From Mycobacterium sp. 852013-51886_SCH5428379 (GTDB lineage Bacteria; Actinomycetota; Actinomycetes; Mycobacteriales; Mycobacteriaceae): a stretch of DNA of 64,000 nt. The stretch covers positions 85,698-149,697 of the forward strand of contig NZ_LZSU01000012.1 of NCBI RefSeq assembly GCF_001665575.1, written 5' to 3'. Below are positions 7,816 to 15,910 of this stretch, in pieces (position 1 is the first letter of the stretch; each line of letters opens with the position of its first letter). The position numbers and the translations under genes are program-made. The notes beneath the pieces were generated by a model. That model saw nothing but the letters and a program-made list of their open reading frames with translations, ran no database searches and was not told where the DNA came from.

Positions 7816-9405
7816 GTGGAGTCCGATCGATCCGAGGAGCCGGCCCGGCGTCGGCGCCCGCTGCGCTTCGCGCTGCGGGGTCGACCCGACCCGGCCTCCG
7901 GTGCCGGCCAGCGCAGGCGAGCGTCCGGTGGGCTGAGCGAGCTTCACACCCGCAAGGTCCTCGACCTGACTGTCCGGCTCGCCGAGGTGATGTTGTCATC
8001 GGGGTCCGGCACCGCCGACGTCGTGGCGACCGCCCAGGACGTGGCGCAGGCCTACCAGCTCACCGACACCGTCGTCGACGTCTTCGTGACCACCATCTTC
8101 GTCTCGGCACCCCCGACGGCCGACAGTCCGCCGGTCACCATCGTGCGGTCGGTCCAAGCCCGCTCGACCGACTACTCGCGGCTCGCCGAACTCGATCTGC
8201 TGGTGCGCCGGATCACCTCCGGCGGTGTGTCGGTCGACGAAGCCCACGACGCGATGGACGAGCTGTCCGAGAAGCCGCACCCGTACCCCCGCTGGGTCGC
8301 CACCGCGGGGTGGGCCGGTTTCGCCCTGGGTATCGCGATGCTGCTCGGCGGAAGTTGGTTGACCTGCATCCTGGCCGCCGTCTCATCGGTGCTGATCGAT
8401 CGCGTCGGCCGGGTGCTCAACCGGATCGGCACCCCGTTCTTCTTCCAACAGGCCGCGGGCGCGTTCATCGCGACGATGATCGCCGTCGCCGCCTATCTGT
8501 TCGCCGGCGTGGGACCGACCGCGCTGGTCGCGACCGGCATCGTCATGCTGCTGGCGGGCCTCACCCTGGTGGGTTCGGTGCAGGACGCGTTGACGGGCTA
8601 CATGGTCACCGCGGTGGCCCGCCTCGGTGACGTCCTGTTCCTCACTGCGGGCATCGTCGTCGGCATCCTGGCCGGGCTGCAGGTCGCCGCCCTCGCCGGT
8701 ATCCAGATTCAGCTCTACGTCGACGCCACCGAGTCTTTCGTCATGCCCACCCGGCCGGTGCCGATCCTGCTCGCGGTGCTGGGCGCGGCGCTTGCCGGCG
8801 CCTGCCTGACGATTGCCAGCTACGCCCGGTTGCGCTCGGTGGTCACCGCCGGTATCGCCGGGGGTCTGGCGGAGGCGGTGCTGATCGGACTAGGGGCCGC
8901 AGGAGTCGGCGGGGTCGTTGCCACAGGCACAGCGGCCGTCGGCGTCGGTTTGCTGGCCACCCTGATTTCGATTCGCCGACAGGCTCCGGCGCTGGTCACC
9001 GCGACGGCCGGCATCACACCGATGCTGCCGGGCCTCGCCGTGTTCCGCGCGGTGTTCTACTTCGCCGTCGACCGCAACATTCCCGGCGGGATCGCGCAGG
9101 CCCTGGGCGCCGCCGCCATCGCGCTGGCCATCGGCGCCGGCGTGGTGATGGGTGAGTTGCTCGGTTCCCCCCTGCGCTACCGCGCCGGGCGCATCGGGCG
9201 ATTCCTGCGCGTCGAAGGTCCACCCGGCCTTCGCCGGGCGATCGGCAACGTCGTTGCGCTGCGGCCGTCCCCCGATCAGCAGCCGGTGCGCAATCCGCAC
9301 CAGCGGTCGTGGAGCGTCGCGCTGCAACCGGAGTCCCCAGATCCCTCCGACTGCGACGCCGACGAGTCCGCGGGCCCCCCGGGAGGCGAGACCACCGAAC
9401 GGTAA
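7816..9405 (+). CDS. Threonine/serine exporter family protein (ThrE-like)
   Basis: A 529-residue inner-membrane protein. Residues about 40-160 form the soluble ThrE N-terminal domain with the typical LTVRLAEVMLSSGSGTADV segment. About ten hydrophobic segments follow to residue 460, then a polar C-terminal tail. The best-studied member, ThrE of Corynebacterium glutamicum, exports threonine and serine. The nearest mycobacterial relative I recall is Rv3737. Two GTG codons are adjacent; 7816 is favoured by the upstream -10 spacing. The following MFS gene starts 29 bases after its stop. The threonine biosynthesis genes are 33 kb away, so a functional link is only suggestive. Confidence 0.85.
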   Translation: MESDRSEEPARRRRPLRFALRGRPDPASGAGQRRRASGGLSELHTRKVLDLTVRLAEVMLSSGSGTADVVATAQDVAQAYQLTDTVVDVFVTTIFVSAPPTADSPPVTIVRSVQARSTDYSRLAELDLLVRRITSGGVSVDEAHDAMDELSEKPHPYPRWVATAGWAGFALGIAMLLGGSWLTCILAAVSSVLIDRVGRVLNRIGTPFFFQQAAGAFIATMIAVAAYLFAGVGPTALVATGIVMLLAGLTLVGSVQDALTGYMVTAVARLGDVLFLTAGIVVGILAGLQVAALAGIQIQLYVDATESFVMPTRPVPILLAVLGAALAGACLTIASYARLRSVVTAGIAGGLAEAVLIGLGAAGVGGVVATGTAAVGVGLLATLISIRRQAPALVTATAGITPMLPGLAVFRAVFYFAVDRNIPGGIAQALGAAAIALAIGAGVVMGELLGSPLRYRAGRIGRFLRVEGPPGLRRAIGNVVALRPSPDQQPVRNPHQRSWSVALQPESPDPSDCDADESAGPPGGETTER

Positions 9406-9434
9406 CGTCGGTTGCTGACACCGAGGAGGAATGT

Positions 9435-10805
9435 GTGAACTCCGAAGATGATCAGGCAGCCGCAGCCGGCGGGCACCCCGACCCAGGGGTCGTGAAGAAG
9501 GCGATCGCCGCGTCCGCCATCGGCAACGCCACGGAGTGGTTCGACTACGGAATCTACGCGTACGGCGTCACATACATCTCCGCCGCGATCTTTCCCGGCG
9601 ACGCCGCCAACGCGACGCTGCTCGCGCTGATGACATTCGCCGTCTCGTTCCTGGTCCGGCCCCTGGGCGGATTGGTCTGGGGTCCGCTCGGCGATCGGTG
9701 GGGCCGCAAGCAGGTGCTGGCCATCACGATCGTGCTGATGGCCGGCGCGACCTTCTGCGTCGGCCTGGTCCCCAGCTACGCCGCGATCGGCATGTGGGCG
9801 CCATTCCTGTTGGTGCTGCTGCGGATGATCCAGGGATTCTCGACCGGTGGCGAGTACGGCGGCGCCGCGACGTTCATGGCCGAGTACGCCCCGAACCGTC
9901 GCCGCGGACTGCTCGGCAGCTTCCTCGAGTTCGGGACGCTCGGCGGTTTCGCACTCGGCGCGCTGCTGATGCTCGGCTGCTCGCTGCTGCTCGGTGACGA
10001 CCAGATGCACGACTGGGGTTGGCGGCTGCCGTTCCTGGTGGCCGCCCCGCTCGGCCTGATCGGCGTCTACCTGCGCTCGCGACTGGAAGACACCCCCGTG
10101 TTCCGCGAACTCGAGGAGAAGGGCGAGACGAAGGATCGCGCCACCACCCAGTTCCGTGATCTGCTCGCCCGCTACTGGCGGCCGATCCTGCAGCTCGGCG
10201 GCCTGGTCGTCGCGTTGAACGTCGTCAACTACACGTTGCTCAGCTATATGCCGACCTATCTGGAGACCCAGATCGGACTGTCGGCCGATCAGTCACTGCT
10301 GGTGCCGGTCATCGGCATGCTCGCAATGATGGTCTTCGTGCCGTTTGCCGGTCTGCTCAGTGACCGGGTGGGACGCAAGCCGCTGTGGTGGTTCTCGTTG
10401 ATCGGGCTCTTCGTGGCCGGTGTGCCGATGTTCCTGCTGATGGGCACGAACCTCGCCGGGGCGGTCATCGGTTTCGCGGTGCTCGGGCTGCTCTATGTGC
10501 CGCAGCTGGCGACCATCTCGGCGACCTTCCCCGCGATGTTCCCCACCCAGGTGCGGTACGCCGGCTTCGCGATCGCGTACAACGTGTCGACGTCGCTGTT
10601 CGGCGGCACCGCGCCGGCGGTCAACGAATGGCTCACCAACACCACCGGCGACGTGCTGTTCCCGGCCTACTACATGATGGGCGCGTGCGTCATCGGCGCA
10701 CTCGCGCTGATAAAGGTCCACGAGACCGCGCGCTGCCCGATCAACGGCACCGTCACGCCGGGCACCGACGAGGCGCCCGACCCGGTGCCTTACGAAAAGG
10801 TCTGA
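9435..10805 (+). CDS. MFS metabolite:H+ symporter (ProP/KgtP-type)
   Basis: A 456-residue transporter with about 12 membrane segments. Signatures of the metabolite:H+ symporter family are present: ASAIGNATEWFDYGIY at the N-terminus, GDRWGRKQ in the first cytoplasmic loop, STGGEYGGAATFMAEY in helix 4-5 and SDRVGRKP in the second half. Members import proline, betaine, alpha-ketoglutarate or other organic acids; the substrate cannot be read from sequence. The GTG at 9435 follows a strong GAGGAGGAA site (9422-9430). Upstream codons in the same frame only overlap the ThrE-like gene. It ends 5 bases from a convergent gene. Confidence 0.87.
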   Translation: MNSEDDQAAAAGGHPDPGVVKKAIAASAIGNATEWFDYGIYAYGVTYISAAIFPGDAANATLLALMTFAVSFLVRPLGGLVWGPLGDRWGRKQVLAITIVLMAGATFCVGLVPSYAAIGMWAPFLLVLLRMIQGFSTGGEYGGAATFMAEYAPNRRRGLLGSFLEFGTLGGFALGALLMLGCSLLLGDDQMHDWGWRLPFLVAAPLGLIGVYLRSRLEDTPVFRELEEKGETKDRATTQFRDLLARYWRPILQLGGLVVALNVVNYTLLSYMPTYLETQIGLSADQSLLVPVIGMLAMMVFVPFAGLLSDRVGRKPLWWFSLIGLFVAGVPMFLLMGTNLAGAVIGFAVLGLLYVPQLATISATFPAMFPTQVRYAGFAIAYNVSTSLFGGTAPAVNEWLTNTTGDVLFPAYYMMGACVIGALALIKVHETARCPINGTVTPGTDEAPDPVPYEKV

Positions 10806-10810
10806 GTGCC

Positions 10811-11884
10811 TTACGCGTTCCCGAAACCCACTGCGCTGCGGATCAACGGCAGCGTCGCCATCGTCGCGAATCCCGGTGTCGCCGCGCACACGGCGGGCAC
10901 CGCGTTGAGCACCTGCATGGCCGTCGCGATGTTGGCGGCGTTGACGTGTTCGGCCATACTCGCCGCACGCGCGAAGCTGGCCAGTGCGATGAAGTGCGCC
11001 TGCATCGACGGATCGCCCTCGATGGTCAGCGTCCAGCCGTGCCGCGGCGTCGGCCAGTGTCGCGGATATTCGTTGCCCACCGTCCACAGCGTCTCGATCT
11101 CGACGAGGGGCTCACCTGCGCGCCGGCCCACCCAGTTCCACCGCTGACCCGCCGTGGTGCCCGCCCGTAGGACGTGATCGAAGATCTCGTGGTCGGCCTG
11201 CGCCGGGATGGCTTCGACCGACGCGGTCACCTCGTCGATCCCCGCGCGCAGCGCATCGGCGATCAGCCAGACCTCCTCGGTGAACAGGCCGCTGTTGAAA
11301 GCGAGGAATTCGGTTGCTTCTGGGCTGATCTCGTCGATCGGTCGACCGAAGGACATGTTGTCGAACGTGATGGCGGTGCTGTCGTACACCGACCAGTCGG
11401 CCCGCTCCTGCAGCGTGACCTTGGCGATGGTGCGGCTCATCCCCGACAGGGCCAGGGGCAGCACGCCGGACAGGTTGCCCGGGTTGATCCCGCTGCCGTG
11501 CACCGTGGTGCCACCCCGGCGGCACGCCTCGTCCAGGCGCCGGCGAACGTCGGCCGGTTGCCGGTCCGGATGGAACAGGAAGGCGGTGGTGACGAGGTTC
11601 TTGCCGCTCGCCAGCACTGCGCAGACGTCATCGAGATCGACGATGCGCGGCGTGTAGAGCACACAGTCCGCCTCCAGCGCCAGCACGGCCTCGGTGTCGG
11701 TGGTCGCGGGGACTCCGACGGCAGGCCGGCCGACCAACTCGCCGGCGTCGACGCCGTCTTTGGCGTCCGAGTACACCTTGACCCCGACGAGCTCCAGATC
11801 CGGCCGGTGATCGAGGAGGGTGGCGATCAACTCCGAGCCGACGGCCCCGGTGCCCCACTGGATCACGCGCAGCGGGGCGCTCAC
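10811..11884 (-). CDS. DapB-like NAD(P)-dependent dehydrogenase
   Basis: A 357-residue protein with an N-terminal Rossmann fold (VIQWGTGAVGSELI, residues 8-21) of the dihydrodipicolinate-reductase/2,4-diaminopentanoate-dehydrogenase-like group. Mycobacteria have many paralogues of this type and their substrates are mostly unknown. SGINPGN in the middle is a conserved family motif. The start is the GTG at 11884. A divergent nitronate monooxygenase begins 60 bases away, so the two may share a promoter region. It is not the lysine-pathway DapB, which is much shorter. Confidence 0.75.
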   Translation of the reverse strand: MSAPLRVIQWGTGAVGSELIATLLDHRPDLELVGVKVYSDAKDGVDAGELVGRPAVGVPATTDTEAVLALEADCVLYTPRIVDLDDVCAVLASGKNLVTTAFLFHPDRQPADVRRRLDEACRRGGTTVHGSGINPGNLSGVLPLALSGMSRTIAKVTLQERADWSVYDSTAITFDNMSFGRPIDEISPEATEFLAFNSGLFTEEVWLIADALRAGIDEVTASVEAIPAQADHEIFDHVLRAGTTAGQRWNWVGRRAGEPLVEIETLWTVGNEYPRHWPTPRHGWTLTIEGDPSMQAHFIALASFARAASMAEHVNAANIATAMQVLNAVPAVCAATPGFATMATLPLIRSAVGFGNA

Positions 11885-11943
11885 GCGTCGGCAATCGTGT
11901 GAATGAACGTGTCGGACATCGGTCCAGGATGCAGGATGGCGCC

Positions 11944-12960
11944 ATGGCGGTCTTCGATATCCGTGACCTGAACAAGCCTGTCATCGTCGCCCCGATGGCC
12001 GGCGGCCCGTCCACCCCGGCGCTCGCCGCTGCCGGCACCGACGCCGGCGGTCTGGGTTTCGTGGCCGCCGGATACCTGACGGCCGAGACGTTCGCCGAGC
12101 GGCTCAGCGCCGCGCGCGCCCTGACGTCCGGTCCACTCGGCGCGAATCTGTTTGTCCCGCAACCCAGCGTGGCCGGTGACGACGAGGTGGCGCGGTACGC
12201 CGAAACGCTGGCCCCCGATGCGCGACGCTACGGCGCCGAGCCGGGTGCTCCTCGATCCGACGACGACGCCTGGCAGGCCAAACTCGACGTCCTGCTCGAA
12301 CTCCGGCCGGAGGTGGCGTCGTTCACCTTCGGTCTGCCGAGCGCCGAGGAGGTGGCGCGGCTGCGCACCGCGGGGATCGCCACGGTCGGCACCGTGACGA
12401 CGGTCGACGAGGCTCACGCGGCGGTACGGCGCGGGGTCGACGTCGTCGCGGTGCAGGGGCCCGAGGCCGGCGGCCACCGCGGCCACTTCGACCCCGGGTT
12501 GCGGCCGCCGAACCAGCCGCTGGACGAGCTGCTCGCCGCGGTGCTCGCGGCGGTTGACGTTCCGGTGGTCGCCGCCGGTGGGTTGATCGATGCGCGCGGG
12601 GTCGCTGCCGTGCTCGACGCGGGTGCGGTGGCCGCGCAACTGGGCACCGCCTTCCTGTTGGCCGACGAATCGGGGAGCTCCCCCGTGCACCGCGCCGCGC
12701 TGCGCGATCCACAGTTCACCGAGACCGTGGTCACCAAGGCGTTCTCCGGTCGCTACGCGCGCGGACTACGCAACCGCTTCGTCGTCGACCACGATGAACA
12801 GGCGCCACTGGCCTATCCGCAGGTGCACCACCTCACCGCACCGTTGCGTGCGGCAGCGGTGCGCGCCGGCGACCCGCAGGGGACGAACATCTGGGCGGGA
12901 ACCGGATTCCGTTCCGCACCTTCGGGTTCGGTCGCCGACATCATGGCCGGCCTGACCTGA
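11944..12960 (+). CDS. Nitronate monooxygenase (2-nitropropane dioxygenase family)
   Basis: A 338-residue FMN-dependent TIM-barrel enzyme that oxidises alkyl nitronates such as propionate 3-nitronate. Visible family features are VIVAPMAGGPSTPALAAA at the start, GAN/GPLGANLFVPQ in the next strand, QGPEAGGHRGHF with the catalytic-region histidine, and VVAAGGLIDARG followed by GAVAAQLGTAFLL for the FMN phosphate site. The ATG at 11944 is preceded by AGGATGG. In-frame codons upstream to 11899 would add a non-homologous extension. The last 20 bases overlap the convergent DUF4097 gene. Confidence 0.88.
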   Translation: MAVFDIRDLNKPVIVAPMAGGPSTPALAAAGTDAGGLGFVAAGYLTAETFAERLSAARALTSGPLGANLFVPQPSVAGDDEVARYAETLAPDARRYGAEPGAPRSDDDAWQAKLDVLLELRPEVASFTFGLPSAEEVARLRTAGIATVGTVTTVDEAHAAVRRGVDVVAVQGPEAGGHRGHFDPGLRPPNQPLDELLAAVLAAVDVPVVAAGGLIDARGVAAVLDAGAVAAQLGTAFLLADESGSSPVHRAALRDPQFTETVVTKAFSGRYARGLRNRFVVDHDEQAPLAYPQVHHLTAPLRAAAVRAGDPQGTNIWAGTGFRSAPSGSVADIMAGLT

Positions 12961-13828
12961 CCTCCTCGATGACCACGTCGCCGCTTTCGCTGCGCGCGGT
13001 GATCTGCGCGGCCGCCCTGGCCGGATCCGACGTCTCGGGCACCCGAACGACGGAGGACTGGTCGCTCTCGGTCCGCACCAGATAGGGGCCCTCTGCCGGC
13101 AGTCCGAGAACGACGTCGCCGCTGCGGCTGGTGGCCTCCACGGTGCGCGGTGCGGTATCCCCGAAGTCGACGGCGATGTCGCCGTCGGAGGTGGTGGCGG
13201 CGAAACGTTCGGTGACGGAGATCGGCCGACGGGCCGCGACGTCACCGTCAACTGTTTTGACCTCTACGCTTCGGGCGCCGCCGCCGAGGATCACCGAGCC
13301 GTCCGACGTCTCGGCGATCAGGTGGTCGAGATCGGTCTGCACCAGCGTGACACCGGTGTCCTGCCGGGTACGCACCGTCATCCGCCTGGCCTGCTCGGGT
13401 GGCAACGACACCGTGATCTCGCCTCCGCGTGCCCAATCGACGATCGCCGACGGTCGGCCCTCGAGGCGGATGCGGGTCTCGGCTCCTTCGCTGGTCACCG
13501 TGAGCTGGTGGTCCCCGCCGCTGCTGGTGTTCACCACGCGCAGCTCGGCCCGGGGTTCGCGGGCATCGCGATCTCCGGTGATGCGGATGGCGACCGGTAC
13601 GTCGCCGGCGTCGATGGACAGCGACCGCATGGTCGGCGACAGGGTGTGGCTGTCAGCGGCCACCCGCACCGTGCTGACGCCCCATGCCGCGACGCCCAGC
13701 GCCACGAGGGTGCCCACCACGATGACCACGGCGGCGGCGACGAGGACACCGCGAAAGGTCTTGCGGCCGTTGGGGGTCAGCTCCGGGGGTGCACCCGTGT
13801 CGGCGGGTGGTGGGGCGATGGTGGTCAT
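12941..13828 (-). CDS. Membrane-anchored DUF4097 beta-repeat protein
   Basis: A 295-residue protein with a short cytoplasmic N-terminus, one transmembrane helix (about residues 28-52) and an extracytoplasmic domain of repeating short beta strands with SDGDI, SGDVV and DGDVA motifs, typical of DUF4097/adhesin-like beta-helix domains. AAAGGA precedes the ATG at 13828 by 6 bases. It follows a response regulator and sensor kinase on the same strand with a 35-base gap, so it is probably the output gene of, or an accessory to, that system. The function of DUF4097 is unknown. Confidence 0.75.
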   Translation of the reverse strand: MTTIAPPPADTGAPPELTPNGRKTFRGVLVAAAVVIVVGTLVALGVAAWGVSTVRVAADSHTLSPTMRSLSIDAGDVPVAIRITGDRDAREPRAELRVVNTSSGGDHQLTVTSEGAETRIRLEGRPSAIVDWARGGEITVSLPPEQARRMTVRTRQDTGVTLVQTDLDHLIAETSDGSVILGGGARSVEVKTVDGDVAARRPISVTERFAATTSDGDIAVDFGDTAPRTVEATSRSGDVVLGLPAEGPYLVRTESDQSSVVRVPETSDPARAAAQITARSESGDVVIEEVRSGRP

Positions 13829-13863
13829 GTGGGGTCCTTTTCGCGACAGGGCAGGATTCAGGA

Positions 13864-14508
13864 TCAGGATTCGAGGAAGCGCAGCACCGCCAGCACCCGA
13901 CGGTTCTCGGTCTCGTCGGGGGCGAGGGCCAGTTTCGTGAAGATGGAGGCGATGTGTTTCTCGGCCGATCCGACCGAGACGTGCAGGGCGGCAGCGATCG
14001 CCGAGTTGGTCCTGCCCTCGGCCATGAGCTGCAGGACGTCGCGCTCCCGCGGGGTGAGCTCGTCGAGGGCGGCCCGGCGACGTGACCGCAGCAGGATCTG
14101 CGACACGACCTCGGGGTCGAGGACGGTGCCACCGCCGCCGACCACGGCCACCGCGTCGAGGAAGGCCGGTACATCGGCCACCCGGTCCTTGAGCAGATAA
14201 CCGAATCCTCGGGTGTCCGAGGCGATCAGATCGGCGGCATAGCGTTCCTCGACGTAGTGAGACAGCACCAGCACCGGCGATTCAGGGTTCTGGCTGCGCA
14301 GCAGAGCCGCGGCGCGGATGCCCTCGTCGGTGAAGGTCGGCGGCATCCGTACGTCGAGGATCGCCAGATCGGGCCGTTCGTCGTTGACCAGCCGCAGTAG
14401 GTCGGTCGCATCGGGCACACCGGCAACCACCTGGTGCCCCGCATCGGAGAGGATCCGTTCGAGACCGGCGCGCAGCAGGGCCGAATCCTCGGCGATCACA
14501 ATGCGCAC
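13864..14508 (-). CDS. NarL/LuxR-family response regulator
   Basis: A 214-residue two-component regulator. The receiver domain (1-120) has the acidic pair Glu7-Asp8, phospho-acceptor Asp52 in LAILDVRMPP and the Lys of YLLKD. The C-terminal LuxR-type HTH (about 145-205) has LTPRERDVLQLMAEGRTNSAIA. Its GTG start lies inside the end of the sensor kinase gene (13-base overlap), so the pair is translationally coupled. Likely targets are its own operon and the DUF4097 gene; this is inference from position. Confidence 0.92.
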   Translation of the reverse strand: MRIVIAEDSALLRAGLERILSDAGHQVVAGVPDATDLLRLVNDERPDLAILDVRMPPTFTDEGIRAAALLRSQNPESPVLVLSHYVEERYAADLIASDTRGFGYLLKDRVADVPAFLDAVAVVGGGGTVLDPEVVSQILLRSRRRAALDELTPRERDVLQLMAEGRTNSAIAAALHVSVGSAEKHIASIFTKLALAPDETENRRVLAVLRFLES

Positions 14509-15815
14509 GGGAGCACCGCCGTCACGATCGTGGGACCGGTCGCCGGGCTGGATACCGTCAACGTGCCCCGCGCCGCACGTACCCGCTCATCGAGCCCCCG
14601 CAGACCCGTGGCGTTGTCGTCGTCGGTGATCGCGGCTCCGCCGCGGCCATCGTCGAAGACCGACACGTGCAGCAGGCCGGTGGACTCGTCGAGGCGTACG
14701 GTGACCACCGCCTGTCTGGCCTGGGCATGTTTGGCCACGTTGGTCAGGGCCTCGGCGACGACGAAGTACGCCACGGATTCGACCTCGTCGGGCAGCCGTC
14801 GCGGCAGGTGGAGATCGAGCGTCGTTGGCACGCCGCTGTTCTCGGTGCGTTGCACCACCGCGGACAGCGCGGCGTCGAGTCCGCGGTCGGCCAGGATCGT
14901 CGGCGCGATCCCGCGCACCACGTTGCGCAGGTCGACCAGGGCGTTCTTCGCCTCGTCGTGCGCTTCGGCGATCAGTTGCCTGGCGGCCGGCAGGTCGCTG
15001 TCGAGTTTGGTCTGCGCCAGCCCGATCGCCATCGCCAGGGACACCAGCCGCGGCTGGACGCTGTCGTGCAGGTCCCGTTCGATGCGGTGCCGTTCGGTGT
15101 GCGCCGACGACATCGCGCCGACCCGCGCGTCATTCAGCGCGTGCACCTGGTTCTTGAGCGCCGTAGTCGGCGAGGGGGAGAGCACGCTGCGGTCGATCGC
15201 CGCATCGACGGCGGGGGCGAAGATCAGGATCGCGACGGCACAGACGGCGGCGATGCCGGCCACCAGCCATGCCAGGATCGGCGACGGTGACCACAGTCCG
15301 GCGTCGGCGTCGCTCTTTCCGATCGCGACCGCGGCTGCGGGCCCGAGGAACGCCACCACCAGCAGCGCGAATGCGATGCCCGTGGCAGCCATGTCGAAGA
15401 TCAGCCGCAGATAGTGGTGGCCTACCCCCTTCCAGAACCGGGCGCTGCCGAAATCGAGCCACAGCTGGTGCAGCCAGCGCTGCACACCGCTGTAGGGCGA
15501 CATCCGTCGGGGCGGCACCGGGATCCGGAGCCCGAAGACGGCCTCGCTGCGCGTTCGTTCCAGCCGGTCCACGCGCCGCATCAGGTAGATGAACACCACC
15601 GCGGCGAGCGCGAAGCCGATCCCGGAGGGAATCGAGGTGATGCCGACGATCAGGATCGCCAGGGGAATCCAGAACCAAACGAGCCCGATCGTCGCACCGG
15701 TCACCATCGACGCCGTGGGGACCAAGCCGATGTGCCGGGGGAGGTGGCGGCGTGGGGTGCGGGCGTCGCTCACTGCGAGCGCGGCCGGGGCGGTATCGGT
15801 GCTGACTGCGACCAT
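14496..15815 (-). CDS. Membrane sensor histidine kinase (HisKA_3 type)
   Basis: A 439-residue NarL-type sensor. Hydrophobic segments at about 32-78 and 137-205 form a putative sensor membrane domain. Next comes the dimerisation helix with the phospho-acceptor His250 in RIERDLHDS, then a HATPase domain with AEALTNVAKHA (N box) and DDGRGG, GLRGLDERV (G boxes). The ATG at 15815 has no Shine-Dalgarno but has TAGGTT six bases upstream. It is the first gene of an HK-RR-DUF4097 operon divergent from the TDT transporter gene. The signal is unknown. Confidence 0.9.
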   Translation of the reverse strand: MVAVSTDTAPAALAVSDARTPRRHLPRHIGLVPTASMVTGATIGLVWFWIPLAILIVGITSIPSGIGFALAAVVFIYLMRRVDRLERTRSEAVFGLRIPVPPRRMSPYSGVQRWLHQLWLDFGSARFWKGVGHHYLRLIFDMAATGIAFALLVVAFLGPAAAVAIGKSDADAGLWSPSPILAWLVAGIAAVCAVAILIFAPAVDAAIDRSVLSPSPTTALKNQVHALNDARVGAMSSAHTERHRIERDLHDSVQPRLVSLAMAIGLAQTKLDSDLPAARQLIAEAHDEAKNALVDLRNVVRGIAPTILADRGLDAALSAVVQRTENSGVPTTLDLHLPRRLPDEVESVAYFVVAEALTNVAKHAQARQAVVTVRLDESTGLLHVSVFDDGRGGAAITDDDNATGLRGLDERVRAARGTLTVSSPATGPTIVTAVLPCAL

Positions 15816-15821
15816 GACTCA

Positions 15822-15827
15822 AACCTA
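15822..15827 (-). promoter_or_regulatory. -10 element TAGGTT of the sensor kinase operon
   Basis: On the minus strand TAGGTT is followed by six bases and the kinase ATG at 15815, consistent with a leaderless mRNA. Confidence 0.4.
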
Positions 15828-15871
15828 GGGATCGGCGCGGCACCGCGACACAGCGTTTCCCCGCGGACTCG

Positions 15872-15889
15872 GCGGGGGTTAACCCCCGC
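15872..15889. promoter_or_regulatory. Perfect 18-bp palindrome between divergent kinase and TDT genes
   Basis: GCGGGGGTTAACCCCCGC is fully symmetric with a TTAA centre. It ends 8 bases before the TAGCCT -10 hexamer of the TDT gene, where a regulator would compete with RNA polymerase. It is about 45 bases upstream of the kinase -10. It is probably an operator; the regulator is unknown, though the adjacent response regulator is a candidate. Confidence 0.5.
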
Positions 15890-15897
15890 ACCTGCAG

Positions 15898-15903
15898 TAG
15901 CCT
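15898..15903 (+). promoter_or_regulatory. -10 element TAGCCT of the TDT transporter gene
   Basis: TAGCCT is followed by 7 bases and the GTG at 15911, with no Shine-Dalgarno sequence in between. Confidence 0.4.
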
Positions 15904-15910
15904 CAGCGCG

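Noticed and set aside
10811..11884. Assignment of this gene as dapB of lysine synthesis
   Set aside because: At 357 residues it is about 110 longer than DapB and lacks its substrate-binding motif; it belongs to the wider DapB-like dehydrogenase group.
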